This document shows, piece by piece, positions 45,649 through 54,786 of a stretch of 64,000 nucleotides of DNA. Under the pieces are notes generated by a model. The model worked only from the letters and a program-made list of their open reading frames with translations. It had not been told where the DNA came from and searched no databases. Both the position numbers and the translations under genes were made by a program. Each line of letters begins with the position of its first letter. Positions within the stretch are counted from its first letter, which is position 1. Source of the DNA: Streptomyces sp. HUAS ZL42 (GTDB lineage: Bacteria; Actinomycetota; Actinomycetes; Streptomycetales; Streptomycetaceae). Location of the stretch: the NCBI RefSeq assembly GCF_040782645.1, contig NZ_CP160403.1, positions 1,798,001 to 1,862,000 of the forward strand, given 5' to 3'.

Positions 45649-46704
45649 TCAGGCGGAGGCGCGACGTACCAGCGTGGTGGGGACGACCACGTCGGCCGGC
45701 GCGTCTCCGGCCTCTTGGCCGGTGGTGGGACGGGGGTCCAGACGGCGGAGCAGGAGACGGGCCATCAGCCGGCCCATCTCCTCTATGGGCTGCCGGATCG
45801 TCGTGAGCGGCGGGTCGGTCTGTTCGGCGACGGGCAGCATGTCGTCGAAGCCGATCACGGCCACGTCGTCGGGCACCCGCAGCCCCCTCTCACGCAGTAC
45901 CCGCAGGGCGCCCGCGGCGGTGAGGTCGTTCGCGGCGAACACGGCGTCCAGATCCGGGCAGCGGTCGAGGAGTTCACGCATCGCGCGCTCCCCCCCGGCC
46001 GGGGTGAAGTCGCCCTCGGCGACCATCCGGGGGTCGGCGTCGGGCATGACGTCCCGGAAGCCCTCGAGCCGGTCCACCGCGGACGTCTGGTCGAGGGCGC
46101 CGGTGATGTGGGCGATACGTGTGCGGCCGAGGCCCACCAGATGGCGTACGGCCTCGCGGGCGCCGCCGCGGTTGTCGCTGTCCACGTACTGCACGCCCGG
46201 CGTACCGTCGCCCCAGCCCGGCCGCCCCCCGAACACGGTCGGGACTCCGGCGCCCTGGATCAGGCCGGGCAGCGGGTCGTCGAGGTGCAGCGAGAAGACC
46301 AGGGCCCCGTCGACGTGCCCGCCGGCGAGATAGCGGCCGACGCGGGCGTGGTCGTCCCTGCCCTCGGTGAGGAGCAGCACCAGCTGGTTGTCATGGGCCG
46401 TCAGTTCCTTGCTGATGCCGCGGAGCTGCAGGGCGAAGAAGGGGTCCGCAAAGACGCGGGTCTCGGGCTCTGCGATGACCACGGCGACGGCGTCGTGCCG
46501 CCGGGTCACCAGGCTGCGGGCGGCCTGATTGGGCACGTACCCGAGCTCCTCCACGGCCTGCCGAACCCGCTCGACAAGGGTTTCGCGCACTCCGTCCCCA
46601 CCGTTGACCACCCGAGACACGGTGGCCCGCGACACCCCCGCCCGCGCGGCCACGGCCTCCAGGGTGGGACGCTGGGCTGTGTCGGTCACGTCGGGGCTCC
46701 TCAT
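45649..46704 (-). CDS. LacI-family transcriptional regulator
   Basis: 351 aa. N-terminal HTH at residues 13-35 (TLEAVAARAGVSRATVSRVVNG) with hinge region, then a periplasmic-binding-like sugar domain. VDSDNRGGAREAVRHL, AANDLTAAGALRVLRERG and DDVAVIGFDDM are typical. The ligand is unknown. A perfect palindrome GAGAGCGCTCTC lies 43 nt before its start, matching the GAGCGCTC core of CebR-type sites, so autoregulation is likely. Its position beside the six-hairpin glycosidase and the laccase suggests control of sugar-related genes. No sugar transporter is adjacent. Confidence 0.9.
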   Translation of the reverse strand: MRSPDVTDTAQRPTLEAVAARAGVSRATVSRVVNGGDGVRETLVERVRQAVEELGYVPNQAARSLVTRRHDAVAVVIAEPETRVFADPFFALQLRGISKELTAHDNQLVLLLTEGRDDHARVGRYLAGGHVDGALVFSLHLDDPLPGLIQGAGVPTVFGGRPGWGDGTPGVQYVDSDNRGGAREAVRHLVGLGRTRIAHITGALDQTSAVDRLEGFRDVMPDADPRMVAEGDFTPAGGERAMRELLDRCPDLDAVFAANDLTAAGALRVLRERGLRVPDDVAVIGFDDMLPVAEQTDPPLTTIRQPIEEMGRLMARLLLRRLDPRPTTGQEAGDAPADVVVPTTLVRRASA

Positions 46705-46746
46705 CCGCGGTTGCGGATCAGGATAGCTGCGGCGGAGCGACGCCGT

Positions 46747-46758
46747 GAGAGCGCTCTC
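46747..46758. promoter_or_regulatory. LacI-type operator GAGAGCGCTCTC
   Basis: Perfect 12-bp palindrome between the laccase stop and the LacI start, 43 nt upstream of the regulator gene. Confidence 0.55.
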
Positions 46759-46766
46759 GTCAGGCG

Positions 46767-47720
46767 TCAGTGCTCGTGCGGCGCATGCGGCTCATACCCG
46801 GGAATCGTCCCGTCCGGCTTCTTCACCAGGAACAGCCCCACCATCCCCATGTCGGAGTGGCTCTGTACGTGGCAGTGGTACATCCATGCCCCGGCGCCCA
46901 CTCCTTCCCCCGCGATCACCTGGAAGCCGAAGGAGTCGGCGGGGCCCACGATCTTGTTGTCGATGACCTGGCTGGGGTCGTCGGGGCCGGTGAGCAGGCC
47001 CGTGCGGTTGTCGGCCCAGCGGTGACCGTGCATGTGGAAGGTGTGGTAGTACTCGCCGTGCGTGATCACCACGAACTCGACGCGATCGCCCACGGTGGCC
47101 GCGAAGTTCGGGCCGGAATGCGCCGGCTTGTTGTTGATCGACATGTCGTTGAAGACGATCGTGTGGGTCGCGTCCGGGAGGATGTCGCCCTTTCTGCGCA
47201 CGATCACGGGACCGTACAGGCCCTTGCGGATGCCGCCGGTGCCGTGCTCGGACCCGACGACGTGGTCGTGGTAGTGCCAGTAACCCGCGCTGCCCGCCCG
47301 CCAGGTGCCGTCCTTGCGGCGGCCGGGGGCGTGGGTGCGCCAGGTGTAGGTGCGGGTGCCGCCAGGCTCGACGTCGCTGTGGTTCACCTTCGTTCCGTCA
47401 CTGGAGACTTCGTAGTCCAGCCCGTGGACGTGCAGACTCGTCGCGACATCCGTCGTGTTCTCGAACTCGATGTGCAGCGTGTCGCCTTCGTTGAGCTCGA
47501 TGAGCGGCCCGGGGATGCTCGCCCTGCCCTTCTCGAAGCCGTAGCCCATCTGTCCGTCGGTGAGCTTCTCGGCGTACAGCTTGATGTGCTTGACCTCGCC
47601 TCCGGCCGGTGCGGTCCGTGCCGGCGCGTCGGCGCTCACGGCCGCGGGAGCCATGGATAACGATGTCAGGACCGCCGTACCGCCCAGCAGCACCCGCCGG
47701 TTGAACCCTCGTCTGTCCAT
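46767..47720 (-). CDS. Small two-domain laccase (SLAC type), Tat-exported
   Basis: 317 aa. Multicopper oxidase of the two-domain trimeric class that oxidises phenols or other donors and reduces O2 to water outside the cell. The N-terminus [14 protein letters not shown] with a hydrophobic stretch is Tat-like. Copper motifs include [27 protein letters not shown] and the T1 site [12 protein letters not shown]. It is nearly identical in pattern to the characterised S. coelicolor SLAC (SCO6712) as remembered. Start ATG 47720. The promoter faces the ThuA/sugar-dehydrogenase gene across 198 bp. Confidence 0.95.
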   Translation of the reverse strand: MDRRGFNRRVLLGGTAVLTSLSMAPAAVSADAPARTAPAGGEVKHIKLYAEKLTDGQMGYGFEKGRASIPGPLIELNEGDTLHIEFENTTDVATSLHVHGLDYEVSSDGTKVNHSDVEPGGTRTYTWRTHAPGRRKDGTWRAGSAGYWHYHDHVVGSEHGTGGIRKGLYGPVIVRRKGDILPDATHTIVFNDMSINNKPAHSGPNFAATVGDRVEFVVITHGEYYHTFHMHGHRWADNRTGLLTGPDDPSQVIDNKIVGPADSFGFQVIAGEGVGAGAWMYHCHVQSHSDMGMVGLFLVKKPDGTIPGYEPHAPHEH

Positions 47721-47855
47721 GCCGAACTCCCCACCCTGGTACGGAATTTACGGAGACGAAGCGGACGTGCCTGTGATGAACCTGTGAGACGGTAGTGGCC
47801 CCGCGCCCGTTTATCCACACTCAGGACAAAGTTCATGCCATTCCGGTCATAGCTA

Positions 47856-47884
47856 TTGGCGAGTCGAGCAAAGGGGTCTAGCTT
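47856..47884 (+). promoter_or_regulatory. Promoter of the ThuA/sugar-dehydrogenase gene
   Basis: TTGGCG (47856-47861), 17-nt spacer, TAGCTT (47879-47884). A start near 47891 gives a leader of about 28 nt with AGGAGG before the ATG. Confidence 0.5.
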
Positions 47885-47918
47885 CCTTGGCGCTGTTGCT
47901 GTGACCGAGGAGGTGCCC

Positions 47919-50405
47919 ATGCACTTACGAGGGTTGAGCACAAGAAACGCGAGCAGACGGGCTCTGGTGGCCACCGTGACCACCGGACTCCTCGCCGCAG
48001 GCCTGCTGTCCGGCCCCGCCGCCACCGCGCGCCCGGCGCCGGAACCGACCCCGACAACGATGTCCGTCAAGTCGCCCCCGGGCGGCGCCAACGTACGGGT
48101 GCTGATTTTCCACGGGTCCGCCGCCGCCGGGGACGAGTCGCCGGTCGTGAACGCCGGAATCGAGGCCATCGAGAAGATCGGCCTCTCCGGCCCGGCGGAC
48201 CTGCGCTTCAAGGTCGAGGCCTCGGACGACGCCTCGGTCTTCACCGACGAGACCGAACTGGGCCGTTACAACGCGATCGTGTTCCTGACCGGCGGCGGGG
48301 ACGTCCTCGATCCCGAGCAGGAGGCGGGCCTTGAGGCCTACATGGAGGCGGGCGGCGGCTTCGTCGGCATCCATGACGCGGCCCGCGCGGAGCCGTACTC
48401 GGACTGGTTCACCGGCCTGGTCGGCGCCCGGCCGGCCGCGTCCAGCCCGGCGAACGTACAGCGGGCCACCGTCGAGGTCGGCGACCGTCAGCACCCGGCC
48501 ACCAAGGACCTTCCGCTGCAGTGGAAGCGCCCCGACCAGTGGTTCAACTGGGTGAAGAACCCGTCCGGCGACGTGCACACCGTCGCGCGGGTGCGCGAGT
48601 CGACGTATCAGCCCGGCGCCGGCAAGAACGGCTGGGACCACCCGGTCAGCTGGTGCCGCGACTACGACGGCGGCCGCTCCTTCTACACGGGCATGGGCGG
48701 CACGGTGTCGTCGTACGACGAGACGGACTTCCGTACGCACCTGCGTGGCGCCCTGCTGTGGACCACGCGCCTCGTGCAGGCCGACTGCAAGGCGACCATC
48801 ACCGGCAACTACAAGGCGGAACGCCTCACCCAGCCCAACCGGCCCGGCCAGAACGACCAGATCGGTGAACCGCACGGCCTGGTCGCCGCGCCCGACGGCC
48901 GCGTGCTCTACATCGGCCGGGGCGGCGCCGACTCCTCCCAGCCCGTCGTCACCGACTGGAACAACCCCGACATCGGCAAGGGCAAGGGCCAGATCCACGT
49001 CTACGACCCGCAGACCAAGAAGGTCACGCTCGCCGGCGAGTTGACCGTCTTCGGCAACAAGGGCGGCGGCGACGAACTGGTCAAGGTCGAGGAAGGCCTC
49101 CTCGGCATCGAGCTCGACCCGCGCTTCGAGCAGAACGGGTGGGTGTACCTGCACTACACGCCCCACTCGCAGATCAACCGCGACACCCGTATGGCCGAGC
49201 GGCGCGTCTCCCGCTTCACCCTCGACCTCGCCACGAACAAGCTCGACCTGAGCAGCGAGAAGGTGCTGCTCAAGTGGCCGGTGCAGATCCACAGTTGCTG
49301 TCACGCGGGTGGCGGGATGACCTGGGACTCCAAGGGCAACCTGTACATCGCGACCGGCGACAACAACTCCAGCCGCTTCAGCGACGGTTACTCGGGCAAC
49401 AACCCCGAGCCGAACTTCAGGGGCGTGTCCTTCGCCGACGCGCGGCGCACCGCCGGCAACACCAACAACCTCAACGGCAAGATCCTGCGTATCCACCCGG
49501 AGCCCGACGGCACGTACACGCTCCCGTCCGGCAACCTCTTCACCGGGCAGGAGACCGACGAGGGCGGTGGGAAGACCCGCGGCGAGATCTACGTGATGGG
49601 CGTCCGCAACCCGGCACGCATCTTCGTCGACAAGAAGACCGACGTCCTCTACGCGGGCTGGGTAGGCCCTGACGCGAGCGCCCCCTCGACGACCTGGGGT
49701 CCGGCCAAGTACGACACCTTCGCCGCCATCACCGAGGCGGGCAACCGCGGTTGGCCGTACTGCATGGGCAACAAGCAGCCCTACCGGGACCGCAACCTGC
49801 CGGATCCCTCCAAGCCGCTCGGCTGGTACGACTGCGACCACCCGAAGAACGAGTCGCCGAACAACGACGGCCTCGTCAACCTGCCACCGGTCACGGGGAA
49901 CAACATCTGGTACTCGCCGCAGGGCGGAGCACCGGACTACCCGCGCGACGCGAACGGCGTCCCCTCCTACAAGCAGGAGGAGGCGAGCTATCTGCTGCCG
50001 TGGCTCAAGGGCGGCGGGCAGGCCGCGATGAACGGGCCGGTCTACCGGTACGACGCGGCGAGCACGAGCGCGGCGAAGTGGCCCTCGTACTGGGACGGCA
50101 AGTGGTTCGTCGGCGACTTCTACGACGCCGACCAGCCGCGCAACGCGGTCGTCACGGACCCGAGGACGCAGGGTGACGGCGGGCTGCCGGTGCACTCGGA
50201 GTCGCTGAAGAGGATCGTGCCGACCGGCAACGACGGCATCAAGAACCTCATGGACTGGAAGTTCGGTCCGGACGGCGCCCTGTACGTCCTCGACTACGGC
50301 CGCGGCTTCTTCACCTCGGACGCCAAGTCCGCACTGTGGCGGGTCACTTACACGGGCGGCGGGCCGACACCGGCCGCCGATCAGCTGGCGAGAGGGGCAC
50401 AGTGA
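47919..50405 (+). CDS. Secreted ThuA domain fused to a PQQ-type glucose/sorbosone dehydrogenase
   Basis: 828 aa. Signal peptide residues 1-40 (TGLLAAGLLSGPAATA). ThuA-like domain about 60-245: RVLIFHGSAAA, FLTGGGDVL, GGGFVGIHDAA and the late WCRDYDGGRSFYTGMGG. The GSDH beta-propeller runs from about 300 to 815, with IHSCCHAGGGMTWDSKGNLYIATGDNNSS, NLNGKILRIHPEPDG and NPARIFVDKKTDVLYAGWVGP. In such propellers a His near the HxCCHAGGG stretch is catalytic with PQQ or another cofactor. It probably oxidises a sugar or glycoside outside the cell. ATG 47919 follows GAGGAGG. It overlaps the next gene by 4 nt (GTGA). Confidence 0.88.
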   Translation: MHLRGLSTRNASRRALVATVTTGLLAAGLLSGPAATARPAPEPTPTTMSVKSPPGGANVRVLIFHGSAAAGDESPVVNAGIEAIEKIGLSGPADLRFKVEASDDASVFTDETELGRYNAIVFLTGGGDVLDPEQEAGLEAYMEAGGGFVGIHDAARAEPYSDWFTGLVGARPAASSPANVQRATVEVGDRQHPATKDLPLQWKRPDQWFNWVKNPSGDVHTVARVRESTYQPGAGKNGWDHPVSWCRDYDGGRSFYTGMGGTVSSYDETDFRTHLRGALLWTTRLVQADCKATITGNYKAERLTQPNRPGQNDQIGEPHGLVAAPDGRVLYIGRGGADSSQPVVTDWNNPDIGKGKGQIHVYDPQTKKVTLAGELTVFGNKGGGDELVKVEEGLLGIELDPRFEQNGWVYLHYTPHSQINRDTRMAERRVSRFTLDLATNKLDLSSEKVLLKWPVQIHSCCHAGGGMTWDSKGNLYIATGDNNSSRFSDGYSGNNPEPNFRGVSFADARRTAGNTNNLNGKILRIHPEPDGTYTLPSGNLFTGQETDEGGGKTRGEIYVMGVRNPARIFVDKKTDVLYAGWVGPDASAPSTTWGPAKYDTFAAITEAGNRGWPYCMGNKQPYRDRNLPDPSKPLGWYDCDHPKNESPNNDGLVNLPPVTGNNIWYSPQGGAPDYPRDANGVPSYKQEEASYLLPWLKGGGQAAMNGPVYRYDAASTSAAKWPSYWDGKWFVGDFYDADQPRNAVVTDPRTQGDGGLPVHSESLKRIVPTGNDGIKNLMDWKFGPDGALYVLDYGRGFFTSDAKSALWRVTYTGGGPTPAADQLARGAQ

Positions 50406-52600
50406 TACGGCACCGAAGAATCTGGACGGTCCTGCTGGCCGCCGTACTGATGACGCTCGGGCTGCAGGCCACACCCGGCAGCGCGCGGACCGCGCCGACA
50501 GCCGCCGCCGCTCAGGTGCTCACCTGGACCGCCGGCGACGACATCACCAAGTACACCTCGGCGCCCGCCACGGCGGTGGCGGGCACGGCGACGATCGTCT
50601 TCGAGAACAGCACGGCGACCGGCAACACCACCGGCATGCCGCACACGTTGACCTTCGAGACCTCCGATCCCGAGTACAACAACGACGTCCAGCTCAACAT
50701 CCTCGCCAACCCCAACGACGACCAGGGCGGCCGGCACACGGCCGAGGTCACCCTCACCCCGGGCCGCTACTTCTACCACTGCACGATCCCCGGACACGGG
50801 CAGATGCAGGGCATCCTGGTGGTGACCGAGGGCGGCGGCCAGGACACCACGGCTCCCGAGACGTCCGCGAGCGTCAGCGGAACGCAGAACTCGCAGGGCC
50901 AGTACGTCGGTTCGGCGAGCGTGACCGTGGGCGCCACCGACGAGGGCGGCTCCGGCGTCGACCGTGTCGAGTACGCGATCGGCGACACGGGCGCCTGGCA
51001 GCCGTACACCGCGCCGGTCGTCGTCGACCAGGTCGGCAGCCACCAGGTTCGGTACCGGGCCACCGACAAGGCCGGCAACGTGTCGGCGGAGAAGTCCGTC
51101 GAGTTCACCGTCGTCGCCCCGCCGTCGGACGACACGACCGCGCCGGAGACGTCGGCGACGGTCAGCGGCGAGCGCAACCCCGACGGGGCCTACGTCGACA
51201 TGGCCACGGTCACCGTCACGGCCTCCGACACCGGATCGGGGGTCAACACGATCGAGTACGCGGTCGACTCCGGGTCCTGGCAGCCCTACACCATGCCCGT
51301 GATGGTGCACCAGCTCGGCAGCCACACCGTGCGCTACCGGGCCACCGACAAGGCGGGCAACGCCGCGGCCGAGAAGAGCGTCGCGTTCACAGTCGTCTCC
51401 GCGCCCCCGCAGGACACGACACCGCCGGTGACGGGCGTGACCGTGGACGGGACGCGGAACTCCGACGGGGCGTACGTCGGGAACGCAAAGGTGACGGTCA
51501 GCGCCACCGACGGGGGCGGTTCCGGCGTCGCGAGCGTCGAGTACTCGCTCGACGGTGGGCCCTACCTGGCGTACACCGCTCCCGTCCTCGTCGATCGCGC
51601 GGGTGCCCACACCGTGGCGTACCGGGCGAGCGACAAGGCCGGCAACACGTCCGAGGCGCGCACCGTGAGCTTCACGGTGGTGGCGGGCGGCGGAGTGCCG
51701 GCGCCCAACTGCCCGGAGTACGACGAGCGGTTGACGGTCATCGTCGGCACGGTCGACTCGGGGGTGCCCAACCGGGTCACCGACAACCGGTGCCGGATCA
51801 ACGAGTTGATCGAGGACGAGAAGGAGTGGACGTCCCACGCGCTGTTCCTCAAGCACGTGAAGACGGTCCTGGACCGGCTCCTGAAGGAAGGGGTCGTCGA
51901 CCGGCGCGAGTACAACGCGATCCAGAAGGCGGCCCGCCGGTCCGGTATCGGTGAACCGGGGCAGACGGAGGGCTACCGCAAGATCTTCGACGGCAGCGCG
52001 GACTCCCTCGCACGCTGGGAGCAGGTCGGCGGTGGTTCGTTCGCACTGAACACCGACGGGTCGATCACCAGCGGCACCACGAAGCCGGGCCTGGGCATGC
52101 TGTGGTTCCCGCAGCGCAAGTACGGCGACTTCTCGCTGAGGCTGCAGTGGCGGGACGACGCCCCGGGCACGGGCAACGCCAACTCGGGTGTCTTCGTCCG
52201 GTTCCCGTGGGTGCACGACCATCCGGAGGAGTCACGGCCGGAGTGGGTCGCCATCAAGTACGGGCACGAGGTGCAGGTGCTGGACCGGCCCGACGGCGAC
52301 ATGTACAAGACGGGCTCGGTCTACGGCTTCGACCGCGTGGGCCTGGCCGGCGCGGGCGTGACGCAGAAGGGCACCTGGAACGACTACGAGATCCGCGTGG
52401 TCGACCAGCACTACTCGGTCTACCGCAACGGCGTGCTGATCAACGAGTTCGACAACATCGGCGGTCTGGACTTCACCCCGCCCCGCTCGGACGACCCGGG
52501 CACGGACGGGCGGCGGTTCGCCTCCGGCTACATCGGGCTGCAGGTGCACGGCACGACGGACGTGATCTCGTACCGGGACATCCGGATCAGGGAACTGTAG
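50402..52600 (+). CDS. Secreted cupredoxin, three Ig-like repeats and DUF1080 (3-keto-glycoside-type) domain
   Basis: 732 aa. Signal peptide 1-30 (VLLAAVLMTLGLQATPGSA). Cupredoxin domain 40-145 with full type-1 copper ligands His81, Cys127, His132 and Met135 (YFYHCTIPGHGQM). Three OmpL47-like repeats at about 147-240, 240-335 and 335-440, each opening with DTTAPETSA or DTTPPVTG and ending YRATDKAGN or similar. A linker of about 100 residues leads to a DUF1080 (3-keto-disaccharide hydrolase, LamG-like) domain from about 545: YRKIFDGSADSLARWEQVGGG, then FSLRLQWRDDAPGTGNANSGVF. GTG 50402 overlaps the upstream stop, so translation is coupled. Confidence 0.88.
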   Translation: MIRHRRIWTVLLAAVLMTLGLQATPGSARTAPTAAAAQVLTWTAGDDITKYTSAPATAVAGTATIVFENSTATGNTTGMPHTLTFETSDPEYNNDVQLNILANPNDDQGGRHTAEVTLTPGRYFYHCTIPGHGQMQGILVVTEGGGQDTTAPETSASVSGTQNSQGQYVGSASVTVGATDEGGSGVDRVEYAIGDTGAWQPYTAPVVVDQVGSHQVRYRATDKAGNVSAEKSVEFTVVAPPSDDTTAPETSATVSGERNPDGAYVDMATVTVTASDTGSGVNTIEYAVDSGSWQPYTMPVMVHQLGSHTVRYRATDKAGNAAAEKSVAFTVVSAPPQDTTPPVTGVTVDGTRNSDGAYVGNAKVTVSATDGGGSGVASVEYSLDGGPYLAYTAPVLVDRAGAHTVAYRASDKAGNTSEARTVSFTVVAGGGVPAPNCPEYDERLTVIVGTVDSGVPNRVTDNRCRINELIEDEKEWTSHALFLKHVKTVLDRLLKEGVVDRREYNAIQKAARRSGIGEPGQTEGYRKIFDGSADSLARWEQVGGGSFALNTDGSITSGTTKPGLGMLWFPQRKYGDFSLRLQWRDDAPGTGNANSGVFVRFPWVHDHPEESRPEWVAIKYGHEVQVLDRPDGDMYKTGSVYGFDRVGLAGAGVTQKGTWNDYEIRVVDQHYSVYRNGVLINEFDNIGGLDFTPPRSDDPGTDGRRFASGYIGLQVHGTTDVISYRDIRIREL

Positions 52601-53639
52601 GTTCCGTGGGCGGCGCCTCCGGTGGGGGCGCCGCCTTCTTCGCCCTGCTCGGCTGCACCCGCTTGGGCTCGCCCGGCATCTTCGGGTACTCCGGCGGATA
52701 CGGCAGATCGCCCAGCCCGTGGTCGTGCTCGTCGCGGCGGGCGAGTTCGAGCAGGGCGTCGAGGGAGAAGGCGTGGTCGTCCATGTCCGCGTGCACATCG
52801 CCGAGTTCGGCGAAGCGCGCCGGCATCGACGCGATGTCGAAGTCCCGGGGCTGAGCCACGTCGACCTCCTCCCAGCGCAGGGGCGCCGAGACCGGAGCGT
52901 GCGGGCGGGGCCGTACGGAATACGCGGAGGCGATCGTACGGTCGCGGGCCGTCTGGTTGTAGTCGATGAAGATGCGCTCGCCGCGTTCCTCCTTCCACCA
53001 CTTGATCGTCACCCGGTCCGGCATCCGGCGCTCCATCTCCCGCCCGATGGCGATGGCGGCCCGTCTGACCTGGGTGAAGGTCCATCTCGGCTGGATGGGC
53101 ACGAAGACGTGCAGGCCGCGGCCGCCGGAGGTCTTGGGCCAGCCGCGCAGACCGCCGAACTCGTCGAGCACGGCACGCAGTTCGTGGGCGGCTCGGGCGG
53201 CGTCGGCATAGTCGGTGCCGGGCTGCGGGTCGAGGTCGATACGGAGCTCGTCGGGGCGGTCGACGTCGTCGCGGCGCACCGGCCAGGGGTGGAAGGTGAG
53301 CGTGCCGTACTGCGCGGCCCACAGCACGGCGGCCTCCTCCGTGGGGCACATCTCGTCGGCGCTGCGGCCGCTGGGGAAGGTGATGTGGGCGGTCGGGATC
53401 CAGTCGGGCATGTTCTTCGGGGCCCGCTTCTGGAAGAAGGACTCGCCGGTCACGCCGTCCGGGTAGCGCTCGAGGGTCGTGGGACGGTTGCGCAGGGCGC
53501 GGAGGATGCCGGGGCCCACGGCGACGTAGTACCGGGCGAGGTCCAGCTTGGTGAAGCCGCGCTCCGGGAAGAAGACCTTGCCGGGACTGGACAGCCGTAC
53601 GGTCCGGCCGCCTGCTTCCAGTTCCACCGCTTCACCCAT
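52587..53639 (-). CDS. NHEJ-type DNA polymerase/primase (LigD polymerase domain, stand-alone)
   Basis: 350 aa. LigD-type polymerase, acting in non-homologous end joining with Ku. Features: VFFPERGFTKLDLARYY, a nucleotide-binding WPVRRDDVDRPDELRIDLDPQPG with the catalytic DxD (IDLDP), the basic RRAAIAIGREMERRMPDRVTIKWWKEERGERIFIDYNQTARDRTIASAYSVR stretch shown here only in part, and the proline-rich C-terminus PPPEAPPTEPTVP. ATG 53639 is chosen; GTG 53648 is possible. Divergent from the ATP-dependent ligase gene, 75 nt apart, as a functional pair. No Ku gene is in the window. The 3' end overlaps the cupredoxin/DUF1080 gene by 14 nt, tail to tail. Confidence 0.9.
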   Translation of the reverse strand: MGEAVELEAGGRTVRLSSPGKVFFPERGFTKLDLARYYVAVGPGILRALRNRPTTLERYPDGVTGESFFQKRAPKNMPDWIPTAHITFPSGRSADEMCPTEEAAVLWAAQYGTLTFHPWPVRRDDVDRPDELRIDLDPQPGTDYADAARAAHELRAVLDEFGGLRGWPKTSGGRGLHVFVPIQPRWTFTQVRRAAIAIGREMERRMPDRVTIKWWKEERGERIFIDYNQTARDRTIASAYSVRPRPHAPVSAPLRWEEVDVAQPRDFDIASMPARFAELGDVHADMDDHAFSLDALLELARRDEHDHGLGDLPYPPEYPKMPGEPKRVQPSRAKKAAPPPEAPPTEPTVP

Positions 53640-53714
53640 GCGAGCCACGGTAGGCGTTCGCCCCATGCCTCGCACACCGGGCGACCGACCGGAAAAGCGC
53701 GCAGAATCGGGAGC

Positions 53715-54782
53715 ATGGATCTGCCGGTCATGCCCCCTGTGAAGCCGATGCTCGCCAAGTCCGTGGCCAGGATCCCGCCGGGGATGCAGTACGAGGCGAA
53801 GTGGGACGGCTTCCGGGCGATCGCGTTCCGCGACGGGACCGAGGTCGAGTTCGGCAGCCGTACGGGCAAGCCGCTGACCAGGTACTTTCCCGAGCTCGTG
53901 GTGGCTTTGAGGGAGCGGGTGCCCAAGCGGTGTGTGCTGGACGGGGAGATCGTGATCGCGCGGGAGGGGCGGCTCGACTTCGACGCGCTGACCGAGCGCA
54001 TCCATCCGGCGGACTCCCGGGTGCGGATGCTCGCAGAGAAGACTCCCGCCTCGTTCGTCGCCTTCGACCTGCTGGCGCTCGCGGACGAGTCGCTGCTGGA
54101 CGTTCCGCTGAGCGACCGGCGGGCGCTGCTCGAACGGGCGCTGTCCGGCGTGACTCCCCCGGTGCACCTGGCGCCCGCGACGACCGACGTCGAGGTGGCC
54201 GGGCAGTGGTTCGAGCAGTACGAGGGAGCCGGCCTCGACGGTGTCGTCGCCAAGCCGCTCACCCTGCGCTACCACCAGGACGAACGCGTCATGTTCAAGG
54301 TCAAGCACGAGCGCACGGCGGATGTCGTCGTCGCGGGCTACCGCCTGCACAAGAGCGGGCCCGTCGTGGGCTCACTGCTGCTCGGCCTCTACGACGACCG
54401 GGGCACCCTTCAGCACGTGGGGGTCTCCGCCGCCTTCCCCATGAAGCGGCGCGCCGAGCTGATCGAGGAGCTGGAGCCGCTGCGCATGGACGACGTCGCC
54501 GGGCACCCGTGGGCGGCCTGGTCGGACGAGGCCGCCCACGAGGCGGCACGGCTGCCCGGCGCTCCCAGTCGCTGGTCCGGAAAGAAGGACCTGTCCTGGG
54601 TGCCGCTCAGACCGGAGTGGGTGGCCGAGGTGGCGTACGACCACATGGAGAACGGGATGCGCTTCCGGCACACGGCCCGCTTCCGCCGCTGGCGCCCGGA
54701 CCGGACGCCGGAGAGCTGCACGTACGCGCAGCTGGAGGAGCCGGTGCGCTACGACCTGGACGAGATCCTCGGCTCGCCCTGA
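53715..54782 (+). CDS. ATP-dependent DNA ligase (LigC type)
   Basis: 355 aa. Seals nicks with ATP. The lysine nucleophile is Lys29 in EAKWDGFRA (KxDG motif). Other conserved motifs: EFGSRTGKP, LDGEIVIA, FDLLAL, GVVAKPL and FKVKHERTADVV. The C-terminal OB-fold covers the last 130 residues. The length fits stand-alone bacterial LigC. ATG 53715 has a close GGGAG site with short spacing; a second Met five codons later is possible. Partner of the divergent polymerase gene. It is 4 nt from the convergent alcohol dehydrogenase gene. Confidence 0.92.
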   Translation: MDLPVMPPVKPMLAKSVARIPPGMQYEAKWDGFRAIAFRDGTEVEFGSRTGKPLTRYFPELVVALRERVPKRCVLDGEIVIAREGRLDFDALTERIHPADSRVRMLAEKTPASFVAFDLLALADESLLDVPLSDRRALLERALSGVTPPVHLAPATTDVEVAGQWFEQYEGAGLDGVVAKPLTLRYHQDERVMFKVKHERTADVVVAGYRLHKSGPVVGSLLLGLYDDRGTLQHVGVSAAFPMKRRAELIEELEPLRMDDVAGHPWAAWSDEAAHEAARLPGAPSRWSGKKDLSWVPLRPEWVAEVAYDHMENGMRFRHTARFRRWRPDRTPESCTYAQLEEPVRYDLDEILGSP

Positions 54783-54786
54783 CCGC

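Noticed and set aside
47721..47918. RNA gene or riboswitch in the laccase/dehydrogenase intergenic region
   Set aside because: Only promoter-like elements found; no recognisable structured RNA.
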